Positions 26,276-35,289 of a DNA stretch of 64,000 nucleotides are shown piece after piece. The stretch's first letter is position 1; every line of letters begins with the position of its first letter. The notes beneath the pieces are model-generated. The model was not told where the DNA came from. It was given only the letters and a program-made list of their open reading frames with translations, and made no database searches. This stretch comes from Marinobacter shengliensis (GTDB lineage: Bacteria; Pseudomonadota; Gammaproteobacteria; Pseudomonadales; Oleiphilaceae), in NCBI RefSeq assembly GCF_003007715.1, contig NZ_PXNO01000023.1, positions 620,001 to 684,000 on the forward strand. The letters are read 5' to 3'. The position numbers were made by a program, and so were the translations under genes.

Positions 26276-27184
26276 ATGCGGGTAGTAAACACATCAGGCA
26301 AATGGCAAGGAATGGCAGCGAAGCTGGGCGTTATAGGTTTGGGCCTGGCGCTGGCGGGTTGTTCCTCCATGGCCACCACGGGCACAGGCAGCACCGGGCC
26401 AGCCAAAACGAGCGGTTCGCTGGATAACGGGGTTTACCTGATCAACTGCTCCGAGGTGTCGCAGCCAGAGCACCGGGTAGAGTTGGACGCCATCGATGCC
26501 GCCATGGAAGACCGCCAATACTATGCAGCACTGGCCAGGCTGGAAGGGCTGTCGTTCGACACCCAGGCCCATTGGCTGCGCTGGGCTCAGCTACTGGGGC
26601 AGGTAGACCAGCTGGATTATTCCGAGGAAGTGTTCCGGGCCATCGTGGACGAATGCAATTCCTACCAGGCACTGCATGGCCTGGGTGTGGTACAGGTGAA
26701 AAAAGACAACACCCTTGAAGCGATCGATTTGCTGACCAAGGCCAAATTCCAGGCACCGGCCAATGCCGATATCCGTAACGACCTGGGCTACGCCCTGATG
26801 CGCGCCGGCCGCTACGACCGCGCGGCGTTTGAATTGCGCACCGCCTACGAGCTGTCGCGGGGCAGGCCATCTACCCGGCAGAACCTGATTGCCGCCTATT
26901 ACCTGAACGGTGGCGATGCGGCGATCAAGCAGTTGCAGCAGCAGATCGGCCTGACCGAAGAACACATTGCCGCAGGCAAACGTCAGGCGAGCCAATTGGC
27001 CGGCCTATCTTTTGAGCAACAATCGGACTCAACGGTTTCCCGGATTCTGGAAGCCCAATCTGAACAGCCTGCCAGGGGCGGTGAGCTGAGCGAACCGGTC
27101 GTTATCCAGACCCTGGAAAGACTCAAAGAGTCCTTCCAGCAACCGATACCGCAACGCATAGGTGAGTCTACCCGCGATGAATAA
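26276..27184 (+). CDS. tadD: TPR lipoprotein TadD
   Basis: A 302-residue lipoprotein (lipobox LALAGCSS) with start ATG 26276. Three or more TPR-like repeats cover about 70-220 (YYAALARLEGLSFDTQAHW; GLGVVQVKKDNTLEAIDLL; NADIRNDLGYALMRAGRYDRA). TadD is thought to be the pilotin-like or assembly lipoprotein for the CpaC secretin. The C-terminus is rich in Gln, Glu and Ser. The stop overlaps the next gene by 8 nt. Confidence 0.9.
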   Translation: MRVVNTSGKWQGMAAKLGVIGLGLALAGCSSMATTGTGSTGPAKTSGSLDNGVYLINCSEVSQPEHRVELDAIDAAMEDRQYYAALARLEGLSFDTQAHWLRWAQLLGQVDQLDYSEEVFRAIVDECNSYQALHGLGVVQVKKDNTLEAIDLLTKAKFQAPANADIRNDLGYALMRAGRYDRAAFELRTAYELSRGRPSTRQNLIAAYYLNGGDAAIKQLQQQIGLTEEHIAAGKRQASQLAGLSFEQQSDSTVSRILEAQSEQPARGGELSEPVVIQTLERLKESFQQPIPQRIGESTRDE

Positions 27185-29036
27185 GAGTCGGCAGCAGGGC
27201 GTACTGATTTTTGCAACACCGTTGCTACTGGCATTGGTGTTCATCTTCGTGACCCTGCTGATCGACGGCTCCCGACTGCTGATGATGCAGTCTCAAATGC
27301 AGTCTATTGTGAACTCCGCCGCCACCGCAGCGGCTGATGAAGCCCAGGCCTGTGGCGGTACAGACGCTACCTGGGCTTCCATGCAGCAACGCGCCCTGCT
27401 GGCGGCCGAAGCGTCAGGCTTTGACGGCGAGGCGAGCGATCTGGAAATCCTCCCCGGCGTGCTGCGCCCCGGTGAAACCGCCACCAGCCCCATGCGGTTC
27501 GCCAGCCGCAACCCGGGTACGGAAATGGCCCAGACCAACGCCACGCTGGTGCGCTATACCCGCACCGAGCCCGTTTCTTTCCTGCTGCCGCAGAAACTGT
27601 TCCCACCCATCACCATTTCCGCCGATGCCGTTGCCCGCAAAGAGGTCTACGCCACCCTGAGTGCCGCCGGTTCAACCGCCACGGTGGAGGATGGTCTGCT
27701 GGGTATGCTGATTGGCAGCGTGCTGGGTATGCCCGGTTACAGTCTGGATGCAACGGCGCTGAATAGCCTTGAGAATACCTTGATCGGCCTCGGGGATCTG
27801 TTGGCCGCTCTTGGTGTGGACGATCTGACCGATCTGGTCGACGAACCGCTGCTGGATGTTCTGGACGCCGTGGTAACGCTTGCCGGTGGCACCGCGACCC
27901 CGGCTGGCCGGGTGGTGGACGACCTGGCGGGCGCCGTTGGCCTTGGCGGCCTGAACGCGTCTGCAATCTTTGAAGTATTGGCAGAGCCCCCACCTCCGCG
28001 GCAGACTACTGTTCCTGTCTACGATTTCGTGATCAGCCTGGTAATGAACAGTGTACGTGCGGCCAACCAGGCGGGTAGCGGGTTGCTATCCCTGGATCTG
28101 AACGCGTCAGACTCTCCGCTACTGAACAGCCTGGTGGGTTCCGAAAGCCTGCTTGCAGACCTGGACGTGGCACTTGGCCTGTGGGTGGATGAACCACCGA
28201 AAATCGTTATCGGGCCGGCCCGGCAAGACAGTAACGGACAATGGATGACCCAGGTAGCGGCAGCGGATATTGCCCTGGATGCGCGAATTGCAGTGGATTT
28301 GAGTTCATCGTTGGTCAATACCGTGACCTACTGGCTCAACCTGATGTCACTGGGTTCGTTGGACGTAAAACTTCTGGGCGGCGGCGACGACGCCATCCAG
28401 ATCCCACTCGCCGTGCGCGTTGGCGGTGGCGAAGCAGTGTTCGAGGGCGCGGAGTGCGCCAAGGGGAACAGCAACACCACCAGCTTTGACTTCCGAATGC
28501 AGGGTGGGGTAGCGAACGCCGAATCCGGGGCCATAGACCCGGTAACCCAGCAATTTGTGCCAGAGCCCATCTATGCCCCCATACTGGATGTAGAAGCCAA
28601 GTTTCTTGGCCTGGTAACGGTAGTGGATATGGATGTCTGCCTGAGCGCAGAAGCGGATGTCGATATCGGTTCCAGCGCGTCTTACGAAAGTCTGGAAACC
28701 TATAACCTGTATTGCCCGGGAGGTGTGTGTGAAACCGCTGGTTTATCGTCCACTGGCGGTATCGATAACGTCGACGTTGCGGTCAATAACCTGTCATTAC
28801 TCAACTGTGCCGGCTCTGCCTCCAGTGGCGAACAGGACATTCTTGATGAGCTGAGCGATGCGCTTCTGACCCCGTTCACCAACCTGCTCTCCACCGTTCT
28901 TGAAGGCGTCGTCACCAGTCTGGTGTCACCACTGCTCTCCGCCCTGGGCGCAGACCTCGGCGGCATGCAACTGCGGGTACTGGGGGCGGAACAAACTGGC
29001 TCGCAATTGGTAGAGAATGTAGTCTTTGACGAATAA
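27177..29036 (+). CDS. TadG-like pseudopilin/surface protein
   Basis: A 619-residue protein. The start is set at ATG 27177 behind AGGTGAG; the frame opens at GTG 27162 without a site. The N-terminal TadG/TadE-type segment is MNKSRQQGVLIFATPLLLALVFIFVTLLIDGSRLL (read as two blocks), anchoring a long periplasmic domain. The central part carries Leu/Asp-rich stretches (LLGMLIGSVLGMPG, LGDLLAALGVDDLTDLVDEPLLDVLDA), and the end has cysteine pairs (YCPGGVCE). It is longer than most TadE-type pseudopilins, as TadG proteins are. It could be an anchoring or tip protein of the pilus. Confidence 0.8.
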   Translation: MNKSRQQGVLIFATPLLLALVFIFVTLLIDGSRLLMMQSQMQSIVNSAATAAADEAQACGGTDATWASMQQRALLAAEASGFDGEASDLEILPGVLRPGETATSPMRFASRNPGTEMAQTNATLVRYTRTEPVSFLLPQKLFPPITISADAVARKEVYATLSAAGSTATVEDGLLGMLIGSVLGMPGYSLDATALNSLENTLIGLGDLLAALGVDDLTDLVDEPLLDVLDAVVTLAGGTATPAGRVVDDLAGAVGLGGLNASAIFEVLAEPPPPRQTTVPVYDFVISLVMNSVRAANQAGSGLLSLDLNASDSPLLNSLVGSESLLADLDVALGLWVDEPPKIVIGPARQDSNGQWMTQVAAADIALDARIAVDLSSSLVNTVTYWLNLMSLGSLDVKLLGGGDDAIQIPLAVRVGGGEAVFEGAECAKGNSNTTSFDFRMQGGVANAESGAIDPVTQQFVPEPIYAPILDVEAKFLGLVTVVDMDVCLSAEADVDIGSSASYESLETYNLYCPGGVCETAGLSSTGGIDNVDVAVNNLSLLNCAGSASSGEQDILDELSDALLTPFTNLLSTVLEGVVTSLVSPLLSALGADLGGMQLRVLGAEQTGSQLVENVVFDE

Positions 29037-29062
29037 ACCTGTGCAATCAAAGAGCTGTAAAG

Positions 29063-31474
29063 ATGTTTGACGGGACAGCGTTGCCGGAAAGATTACTGCA
29101 ACCAGAACTGCTGCTGGTTGTTGTGCTGGCCGTTGCGCTTGGTGCCGTCGCGTTGTGGCACCAACACGCCCGCAAGCAAAGCAGACAGCGGGAGCAGGCA
29201 CTGGCCCGGGCGAATGACGACGCCCAGCGCCGCCTGCGGTCGTCGATGTCTGACACCCGGGCCATGCTGGACCAGGGCTCAGCCGCCATCCTGGTGTTTG
29301 ACCGCATCACACTCACCCTGTTGTTTGCCAACCGCCAGGCCCTTGATCTGTTTGGCTGTGATTCCGTCGAGGAGCTTTCAGACACCGTGCTTATGCGCCC
29401 GGATGCCTGGCAGCCCAGCCCGTACTCGCTACTCGACTTTGAAAGCTGGATCAGCCAGCTCAAGGCCTCCGGGTTTCTGCGCCGGGAATGGTTGTTCAGC
29501 ACCGCTGCCCGTCAGAACATCTGGATGGACTGCTACATCAGCAACACCGTCTTCGAAGGCCGCCCGGCGCGCACTCTCAGCGCCAACAACATTCACGCCT
29601 ACAAAATGAACCAGGCAGCGGACAAACTCCGCAATGGCATTCTCACCGGCATCAACAGCAGTGCGCCCATGGAAAACCTGGCCGACAGCCTGTGCAAACT
29701 GGCCGAGATTCGCCTGCAAGACACCCGCTGCCTGATCACCCGGTACGACCAACAGCGGGACTCGCTCACGCCGCTGGGCAAGGGGGGCTTGGCCAAGGAC
29801 TTCCGGGAACAGTTACCCGTTATACCCGCCCGTTACGGCAGCACTTCCATCGGTACCGCCGCCTACACCCGCCACAGAACATTGTGTGAATCGGTTTTGG
29901 ACGACCACCGTTGGCAGGGTTACACCCGAGTGGTGGCAGATCTCGGCCTGCTGGCGTCCTGGTCTGAGCCGATTGTCAGCCAGCGGGACGAATTGCTGGG
30001 CGTTGTTACCGTATTCAGCCATCACCCCCGCAATCCGGATGAACAGCAGTTGGAAGACCTGGCCTCCATTGTCTCGCTCACCGGCCTGGCCATTGAGCGA
30101 AAACAGTGGCAGAAAGCAATGGAAGCGGCCGCCGCCAGTGAACGGTTTATCCGGCAACTGGGGGTTGATCTGGTCAACCTGCCCAGTGGCGACGAGTTTG
30201 AACCAAAGCTTCGGTACCTGATGCACCGCATTGTCAGCCACTACGAACTCGGTGCCCTGGCATTGTGGGAGCGCTCCGGGGATGACGAAACCTTCGCCTG
30301 CCTGGCCACTATTCATCACAACACCCCAGACACCAGCCGCGCTGATAACCCCGGCGCCACCATTCAGCCCATCGCTGGAAAGGTGGTTGCCAACATGCTG
30401 GCAGACACCGCGGCAGAATACATCACCCCACAAGATGCCATTTACGATCGCATCCGGTTAGGCGTGGAACCCAAGCCCATACTGCTCACAGCGCTGAATG
30501 ATGAACAGGGTGAAGACAGCTTTATCGGCTTCCTGACGGTTCAGTCCCGCTACATGTACATCGCCCAGGCCACCATCGACCACCTGCAGGTGATTGGCTC
30601 CATGGTGCGCACGGTGTTACTGAACCGTCGGCTGGTGCATTCCCTGGCCAGCGACATGGAAAACGAACAGCGGGAGCGCAAGAAGCTGGAAGTGGAACTG
30701 TCGGTGGCCCGCTCCATCCAGATGTCCATGGTGCCCGGGGGCGGGCATTTCCGGGAAACCTATCGCAACTGGACCATCGAAGCCTGGCTGCAACCGGCCC
30801 GCGCCGTTGGCGGCGACCTGTACGAATTGATTCGCCTGCCCAGCGGCAAGCTGCTGATTGCCGTGGGCGATGTCTCAGACAAAGGCGCGCCGGCGGCGCT
30901 GTTCATGGCCAGAACCGTCAGCCTGCTGAATTTCCTGGCCCGCTCGCTGGATGGTGATCTGGCCGCCATCGCCCGGGCCCTGAACAACGAACTGTGCCGC
31001 TCTAACGAAGCCTGTATGTTCGTGACCATGATCATGGGCGTGCTGGAGCTTGGCTCTGGTGAAATCCAATGGCTCAATGCCGGCCACAACGAGCCCATGT
31101 TTGTGGATGGCAAAACCAGCCCGAAACTGTGGCCAGGGAACCCTGCCGCGCCTTTCGGCGTCTATGAGGATGTGGACTACGACGTAGAGAGTGCCAGCAT
31201 CCGGCCAGATCAGAGCATTACCCTGTACAGCGATGGCGTAACCGAAGCGTTTGACAGGGAAGGGCAGGAGTTTGGTGAAGAGCGGTTACTGAACCTGGGG
31301 TACCGGGCGTTCAACCAGCCCGAGGGGCTGCTCGGCTACATGCGCGAACAGCTGCTATCCTTTGCCAGTGGTGCACCACAATCCGACGACATAACCTTAC
31401 TGACAATACAACACCATGGCACTATCCATCCAGTCCACAGAGACGATAGCAAGCATCCTGCAAAAAGTTCGTGA
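29063..31474 (+). CDS. PAS-GAF sensor SpoIIE-type protein phosphatase
   Basis: An 803-residue protein 26 nt after tadG. One N-terminal membrane helix (LLLVVVLAVALGAVALW) is followed by a short coiled coil, a PAS-like domain (about 70-180, ILVFDRITLTLLFANRQAL), two GAF-like domains (about 200-350 and 370-520) and a C-terminal PP2C/SpoIIE phosphatase (about 555-790; ARAVGGDLYELIRLPSGK, IAVGDVSDKGAPAALFMA, LYSDGVTEAFD, DDITLLT). Such phosphatases dephosphorylate STAS-domain antagonists in partner-switching circuits; a STAS protein is encoded two genes downstream. The overlap of 59 nt with the HATPase gene indicates coupled expression. Confidence 0.88.
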   Translation: MFDGTALPERLLQPELLLVVVLAVALGAVALWHQHARKQSRQREQALARANDDAQRRLRSSMSDTRAMLDQGSAAILVFDRITLTLLFANRQALDLFGCDSVEELSDTVLMRPDAWQPSPYSLLDFESWISQLKASGFLRREWLFSTAARQNIWMDCYISNTVFEGRPARTLSANNIHAYKMNQAADKLRNGILTGINSSAPMENLADSLCKLAEIRLQDTRCLITRYDQQRDSLTPLGKGGLAKDFREQLPVIPARYGSTSIGTAAYTRHRTLCESVLDDHRWQGYTRVVADLGLLASWSEPIVSQRDELLGVVTVFSHHPRNPDEQQLEDLASIVSLTGLAIERKQWQKAMEAAAASERFIRQLGVDLVNLPSGDEFEPKLRYLMHRIVSHYELGALALWERSGDDETFACLATIHHNTPDTSRADNPGATIQPIAGKVVANMLADTAAEYITPQDAIYDRIRLGVEPKPILLTALNDEQGEDSFIGFLTVQSRYMYIAQATIDHLQVIGSMVRTVLLNRRLVHSLASDMENEQRERKKLEVELSVARSIQMSMVPGGGHFRETYRNWTIEAWLQPARAVGGDLYELIRLPSGKLLIAVGDVSDKGAPAALFMARTVSLLNFLARSLDGDLAAIARALNNELCRSNEACMFVTMIMGVLELGSGEIQWLNAGHNEPMFVDGKTSPKLWPGNPAAPFGVYEDVDYDVESASIRPDQSITLYSDGVTEAFDREGQEFGEERLLNLGYRAFNQPEGLLGYMREQLLSFASGAPQSDDITLLTIQHHGTIHPVHRDDSKHPAKSS

Positions 31475-31841
31475 TCACTACGGCGAGCATTGCCTGGATA
31501 ACGACAGGGTGAGTGACTGCTACACCATCATTGATGAATTTCATGCCAATATTAAAGAGCATGTCGCTACAAAAATTGACAGCTGTCAGTGGTTTCTTGA
31601 GGTAGTGTGTGATGATGGCAAGGTAAAACTGGAATTTGAATACGCTGGCCCGGGGTTCGACCCAACGCAATCGAGCCCCCCTGGCGAACAGCCTGTGGAG
31701 GCCCGCCCCATCGGTGGTTTGGGGTTGGCCATCATGTCGCAACTGAGCGACGAGATGAACTATCGCTACGAGAATGGCACCAATAAGCTCACGGTAGCAC
31801 TCGACACCACATTGCCCAGGGAAGATGACCCATGCCTTTGA
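31416..31841 (+). CDS. RsbW-like HATPase (serine kinase/anti-sigma type)
   Basis: A 141-residue GHKL ATPase-fold protein starting inside the phosphatase gene. The N box is IIDEFHANIKEHV, and the G2 box is GGLGLAIM. The G1 position reads AGPGFDP, without the usual leading Asp, so nucleotide binding may be altered. In partner switching this type binds its target protein and phosphorylates the STAS antagonist. No sigma factor gene is nearby, so the target is unknown. There is no clear ribosome-binding site; translation may depend on the upstream gene. Confidence 0.82.
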   Translation: MALSIQSTETIASILQKVRDHYGEHCLDNDRVSDCYTIIDEFHANIKEHVATKIDSCQWFLEVVCDDGKVKLEFEYAGPGFDPTQSSPPGEQPVEARPIGGLGLAIMSQLSDEMNYRYENGTNKLTVALDTTLPREDDPCL

Positions 31842-32200
31842 CCATTATCGAGCAGTACACCTCGGATGAGGCGTTGAGCTTTGAGCTTCAAGGCTCGCTG
31901 GACAGCGACACCGCACCGCAGCTGGACGAACGTCTGGCTGAAGCCATCACCCCAACCACCCGGCTGGTGGCCTTCAACATGGCCGGTGTCAGCTTTATCA
32001 GCTCCGCCGGTTTGCGGGTTATCTTCAAAACCCTGAAACTGATGAAAGCCCGAAAGGGGCAGGTAAGTGTCAGCCAGATGAGTAAAGGGGTGAAAAAGGT
32101 GTTCGAAATCGTCAAAATCATGCCCGACCTCACCGTGTTTGGTGATCAGGCTGAGATGGACGAATACCTGGAAGCTATTCAACGGCGCGAAGAGTTGTAA
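31832..32200 (+). CDS. STAS-domain antagonist (RsbV/SpoIIAA-like)
   Basis: A 122-residue STAS protein starting at ATG 31832 behind AGGGAAG and overlapping the HATPase gene by 10 nt. The phosphoacceptor loop reads GVSFISSAGLRVI; Ser58 aligns with the phosphorylated serine of SpoIIAA. It should be phosphorylated by the HATPase protein and dephosphorylated by the upstream phosphatase, completing a three-part switch fused to the Tad locus. Confidence 0.9.
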   Translation: MPLTIIEQYTSDEALSFELQGSLDSDTAPQLDERLAEAITPTTRLVAFNMAGVSFISSAGLRVIFKTLKLMKARKGQVSVSQMSKGVKKVFEIVKIMPDLTVFGDQAEMDEYLEAIQRREEL

Positions 32201-32214
32201 CACAAGGAGACGCT

Positions 32215-32613
32215 ATGGCTATTGTTCTGGACGGAACAGTCGCAATCCAGAGAGATCAGAGCGGTGATGTCGCCAACGTGATCTGGTTCCTCTACGGCCT
32301 GCCGGCTTCCGGCGGTGCGCCCAATAATGCCGTATTCCTGAACGAATCCTTTGGCAAGGCCTCGCCCCAGATGGTCTCGTTCGAGCTGGATGGCGAAGAA
32401 TACGTGGTCTATGCCGACTGGCAGTCATCTGCGGATGTGCATCAGGGCCATGAAATCAAAGCCTTCTACAAAACCTACGGCTACATCCTGATCTCCTGCC
32501 TGCGCGATGACATAGCCTCAGACGAAGGTCTGATACGACGGGAGTGGATTACTCCTGTAAAGTATTATGAGGATTATGTGACAATGGTCAGCGAATTAGC
32601 CAAAGTAGGCTAA
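32215..32613 (+). CDS. Hypothetical protein in tad/partner-switching run
   Basis: A 132-residue soluble-looking protein with start ATG 32215 behind AAGGAGA, 14 nt after the STAS gene. It has regular beta-strand-like spacing (VANVIWFLYGLPASGG, MVSFELDGEEYVVYADW) and no signal peptide or membrane helix. I do not recognise the family. Its position and strong ribosome-binding site say that it belongs to the same operon, perhaps as an output partner of the switch. Confidence 0.6.
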   Translation: MAIVLDGTVAIQRDQSGDVANVIWFLYGLPASGGAPNNAVFLNESFGKASPQMVSFELDGEEYVVYADWQSSADVHQGHEIKAFYKTYGYILISCLRDDIASDEGLIRREWITPVKYYEDYVTMVSELAKVG

Positions 32614-32704
32614 TATACTAAGCTGATAATACAGAAAGGACGTATGTATTTATTGAAAGAATCAACGCAACTCAAATGGTTAATTTGAGACAGTGGAGAA
32701 CATC

Positions 32705-32989
32705 ATGCGCCAGGAATACCAGAACGCCTACCTAAACGCCGTCCGAGCCATGGCAGAGAACGGAATGACCGTACAGCTACTCAGTGGTCGTGAGCTCAGG
32801 GCACGCTCTGGTGAAGCCGAGGCGCAAACGTCTGAACGTTACATGACGCAGGAATTCAGCCGCCAGGTAGCTGCGGTATGCCACGGCTCACTGGCCTTGT
32901 CAGACATCAGCGCAGAGCAGTTGATCAAACGCGATCAGGGCGAAACCAAAACCGCCACCACCAGCCAACGCGCCAAAACCACCTCGTAA
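32705..32989 (+). CDS. Small hypothetical protein ending the tad operon
   Basis: A 94-residue hydrophilic protein. The start is ATG 32705, 7 nt after GGAGAAC; the GTG at 32693 is inside that region and is rejected. The N-terminal half is helix-forming (YQNAYLNAVRAMAENGMTVQLL) and the C-terminus is Thr/Lys-rich. No family recognised. The palindromic element at 32996 begins 6 nt after its stop codon. Confidence 0.55.
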   Translation: MRQEYQNAYLNAVRAMAENGMTVQLLSGRELRARSGEAEAQTSERYMTQEFSRQVAAVCHGSLALSDISAEQLIKRDQGETKTATTSQRAKTTS

Positions 32990-32995
32990 ACCAAA

Positions 32996-33052
32996 TTGGG
33001 GTCAGACCCCCGGACATTTCACCTCATCAAATGTCCTGGGGTCTGACCCCAA
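32996..33052 (+). repeat. 57-bp palindromic element, copy 4
   Basis: Same arms as the other three copies, with loop cacctcatc. It fills the 67-nt gap between two convergent genes (stops at 32989 and 33057) and could terminate transcription from both directions. As in copies 1 and 2 it is preceded by AAATTGGGGTC. Confidence 0.85.
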
Positions 33053-33056
33053 AAGT

Positions 33057-34064
33057 TTATTCCCGGTTATCCGCCGTACACTCAGCCGCACCCGGATTGC
33101 TTGCGCAGCGGATGTTGGCCATCAGTTTGAGCATGCGCGGGTCGTAGACAGATGGGGCGCGGTTTACGCCATCCCGCATCTCCAGGCGGTTCTCCCGGAA
33201 CATTTCCTGATAACCCACAATGTCCTCATCGGGGATCTTGATCCATTTTTCATCCGGAATGGCCGCTTCCTGGCTTTTGATCAGGTTCATCACCTGCGGG
33301 TACATGTCCCAGGCCGCTTCCCGGGCCTTCTGGGCGGTGTCGCCATCCACCACGCCCTCACGGGCAATCAGTTGTACCGTCAGCTGCGCCAGCGGGTAGT
33401 CCACCACGCCGCCGTTGGGCTCAATACCTTTGTACAGTTCCAGGGCCTCATAGGCGAAGGCTGGCGCGTAGGCGGTGTCTACCGAGCCGTTGTTGAACTT
33501 ACCGGCAAAATTGGTGATGTCGGATGGCACCACGGTGGCCTTCACGTAGTTCACCATGTGGATGGCGTCTTTCTGGTAGTCCAGGGTGGCCATCCGCTTG
33601 CCCGCCAGGGCGCCAGCGGTGTTGATGGAGCGGTCATTCACAAACAGGTAACCGGCACCCACCGGAAAAATACCCAGCACCTCGTAGCCATCGCTCTTCA
33701 TCAAATCTGCTGCCCGGGGCTGAGCCAGGGTAGCCAGCAGGGTTTCCAGGTTGTCGTAGGTGGGCAGGGCACCCACCGCACTGATCGAGCCGGTAAACTT
33801 GTTGAATGGCCGGGTGCGCAGGTCTGTGGCGGCCACCGCATCGCATTGGCCGGCGTTGAAATCGCCCACCGCCACGCCTTCATCGGTATAGGGCTTCAGT
33901 TGCAGGTTAACCCCCAGAGAACGCATCTCCAGGGCATAATCCTTCATCACGTTGAACACATCGCCGTTGGCACCGATGACATCGAACACGCAAACAGACA
34001 TGGTGTTGGCCGAGGCCAGCGGGGCGGCACAAGTGAGTGCCAGAGCTCCGATAAACTTACGCAT
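33057..34064 (-). CDS. AdeT-type putative solute-binding protein
   Basis: A 335-residue periplasmic protein (signal peptide FIGALALTCAAPLASA) with start ATG 34064 behind GGGAG. It carries the segments typical of the AdeT1/2-type putative solute-binding family: SVCVFDVIGANGD, FNAGQCDAVAATDLRTRPFN, FTGSISAVGALP, LFVNDRSINT, ITNFAGKFNNGSVD and ELYKGIEPNGGVVDYPL. A cysteine pair closes the C-terminus (RCASNPGAAEC). The family resembles TRAP-type binding proteins, but the ligand and membrane partner are unknown. It lies 49 nt downstream of a lipoprotein gene on the same strand and is probably co-transcribed with it. Confidence 0.8.
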   Translation of the reverse strand: MRKFIGALALTCAAPLASANTMSVCVFDVIGANGDVFNVMKDYALEMRSLGVNLQLKPYTDEGVAVGDFNAGQCDAVAATDLRTRPFNKFTGSISAVGALPTYDNLETLLATLAQPRAADLMKSDGYEVLGIFPVGAGYLFVNDRSINTAGALAGKRMATLDYQKDAIHMVNYVKATVVPSDITNFAGKFNNGSVDTAYAPAFAYEALELYKGIEPNGGVVDYPLAQLTVQLIAREGVVDGDTAQKAREAAWDMYPQVMNLIKSQEAAIPDEKWIKIPDEDIVGYQEMFRENRLEMRDGVNRAPSVYDPRMLKLMANIRCASNPGAAECTADNRE

Positions 34065-34113
34065 GGTTATTACTCCCGTCAGACATTGTCTTTGTTTTCA
34101 GTCAGGGGCGACC

Positions 34114-35199
34114 TTATAGGAGGTCGTCCAGATCCATTGTTTGTGTTGATCGGTTGGACGATACCGGCGATAGGCTACCAAATGAGTTGGACGGTGTTCG
34201 GTAGCCATAGTTGGCGGCCCAGTGTTTATCAGAGGAATGCAGCAACACCCGGTGCGCGACGCTATCCAGCAATCGGTAGGCCGAGGACACCTCCATATCC
34301 GATTCCGCATCGGCGGCTGCACGGATTGCTTCTTCCAGCACATCCGGCCGACCAAAGGTTTCCGCTGCCACCACTTCCAATGCACTGGCTACCCGGAAGC
34401 CCCGATCAAAACCCAGCTCCCGGCTGTGTTCCAGTACCTGCCATGGGTCTGGGGACATCGGCGGGCGGGTATCCGGCAGCAACAGCCAAACGAGGGCCCG
34501 CACCGCATTGGGCACGCCGCCCCACTTGTCATTCTCTACACAGCGCACGGCCCGCTCGGCTTGCGGCGCAATGTTGCGCGGAATGCCTGCCATAGCGCCG
34601 GAGTTGGCATCGTTCACAATGGCCTGCATGCCCGTTACCAGGCCCATCAGAAAGGTCAGTTCATCCTGGTCATCAAACAGGAACGGGCATTCAACCGGCT
34701 CGGCGCCCGGGTCAAACTTATAGGCGGCCATGGCACGCTCAAACGCCAGCAGGCGGCGGTGGGCAATTTCCGCGTTCAGCCGCTTGACCTGTTCGCGCGC
34801 ATCCCGCGCTTCGTTCACATTGCCCTCGTGGTCAGCGCGAAGGTACGCGATCTCCGCCTCCATGGCGTTGTATTCAGAACAGTTCGCCGCCAGCAGCATC
34901 AGCAAAGAGCCGGTGGTGTCGGGTGGGGAAGTCACGCGGGAGAAGGAATACACCAGCGGGTCCAGTGACAACCCCAGTGCACAGGCCATCTCCGGGTCTT
35001 TCATTTCCAGCACATAGGGAGTGGCTTCGCCCTCCGCGTAATTGGAGAGCACAATGCCCGTGGTGGTGTATACCGGGTTGGCCGAGCAGCCGGCCAGGGT
35101 AAGGGCGGCGCCGGCAAGCAGAACCGTTTTGCCAGCGGAGAATGCACCCAGCGCCTGGGCGCTACGTTCACGTAAGCGATGGATCAAGGCCTTTGTCAT
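34114..35199 (-). CDS. Lipoprotein paired with the AdeT-type binding protein
   Basis: A 361-residue lipoprotein (lipobox LTLAGCSA) with start ATG 35199 behind AGAGGCAG. After the anchor, a helical, coiled-coil-prone stretch covers about 100-155 (EYNAMEAEIAYLRADHEGNV, REQVKRLNAEIAHRR). The C-terminal part is helix-rich (ASALEVVAAETFGRPDVLEE) and may resemble TatT-type components of TRAP systems, but I cannot confirm this. The N-terminal leader is long and rich in Arg and Ala. Its likely partner is the solute-binding protein encoded downstream. Confidence 0.6.
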   Translation of the reverse strand: MTKALIHRLRERSAQALGAFSAGKTVLLAGAALTLAGCSANPVYTTTGIVLSNYAEGEATPYVLEMKDPEMACALGLSLDPLVYSFSRVTSPPDTTGSLLMLLAANCSEYNAMEAEIAYLRADHEGNVNEARDAREQVKRLNAEIAHRRLLAFERAMAAYKFDPGAEPVECPFLFDDQDELTFLMGLVTGMQAIVNDANSGAMAGIPRNIAPQAERAVRCVENDKWGGVPNAVRALVWLLLPDTRPPMSPDPWQVLEHSRELGFDRGFRVASALEVVAAETFGRPDVLEEAIRAAADAESDMEVSSAYRLLDSVAHRVLLHSSDKHWAANYGYRTPSNSFGSLSPVSSNRSTQTMDLDDLL

Positions 35200-35289
35200 G
35201 GGCTGCCTCTTGTTGTAATTGTTGGATGTGTTGGTCTTTTATCGGTTTTCTTACATTAAATTAATCGAATGGACTAATTCATGCTTAAT

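Noticed and set aside
8567..33052. Repeated palindromes considered as a CRISPR array
   Set aside because: The copies are dispersed over 24 kb, placed behind genes, and lack regularly spaced unique spacers; no cas genes are present.
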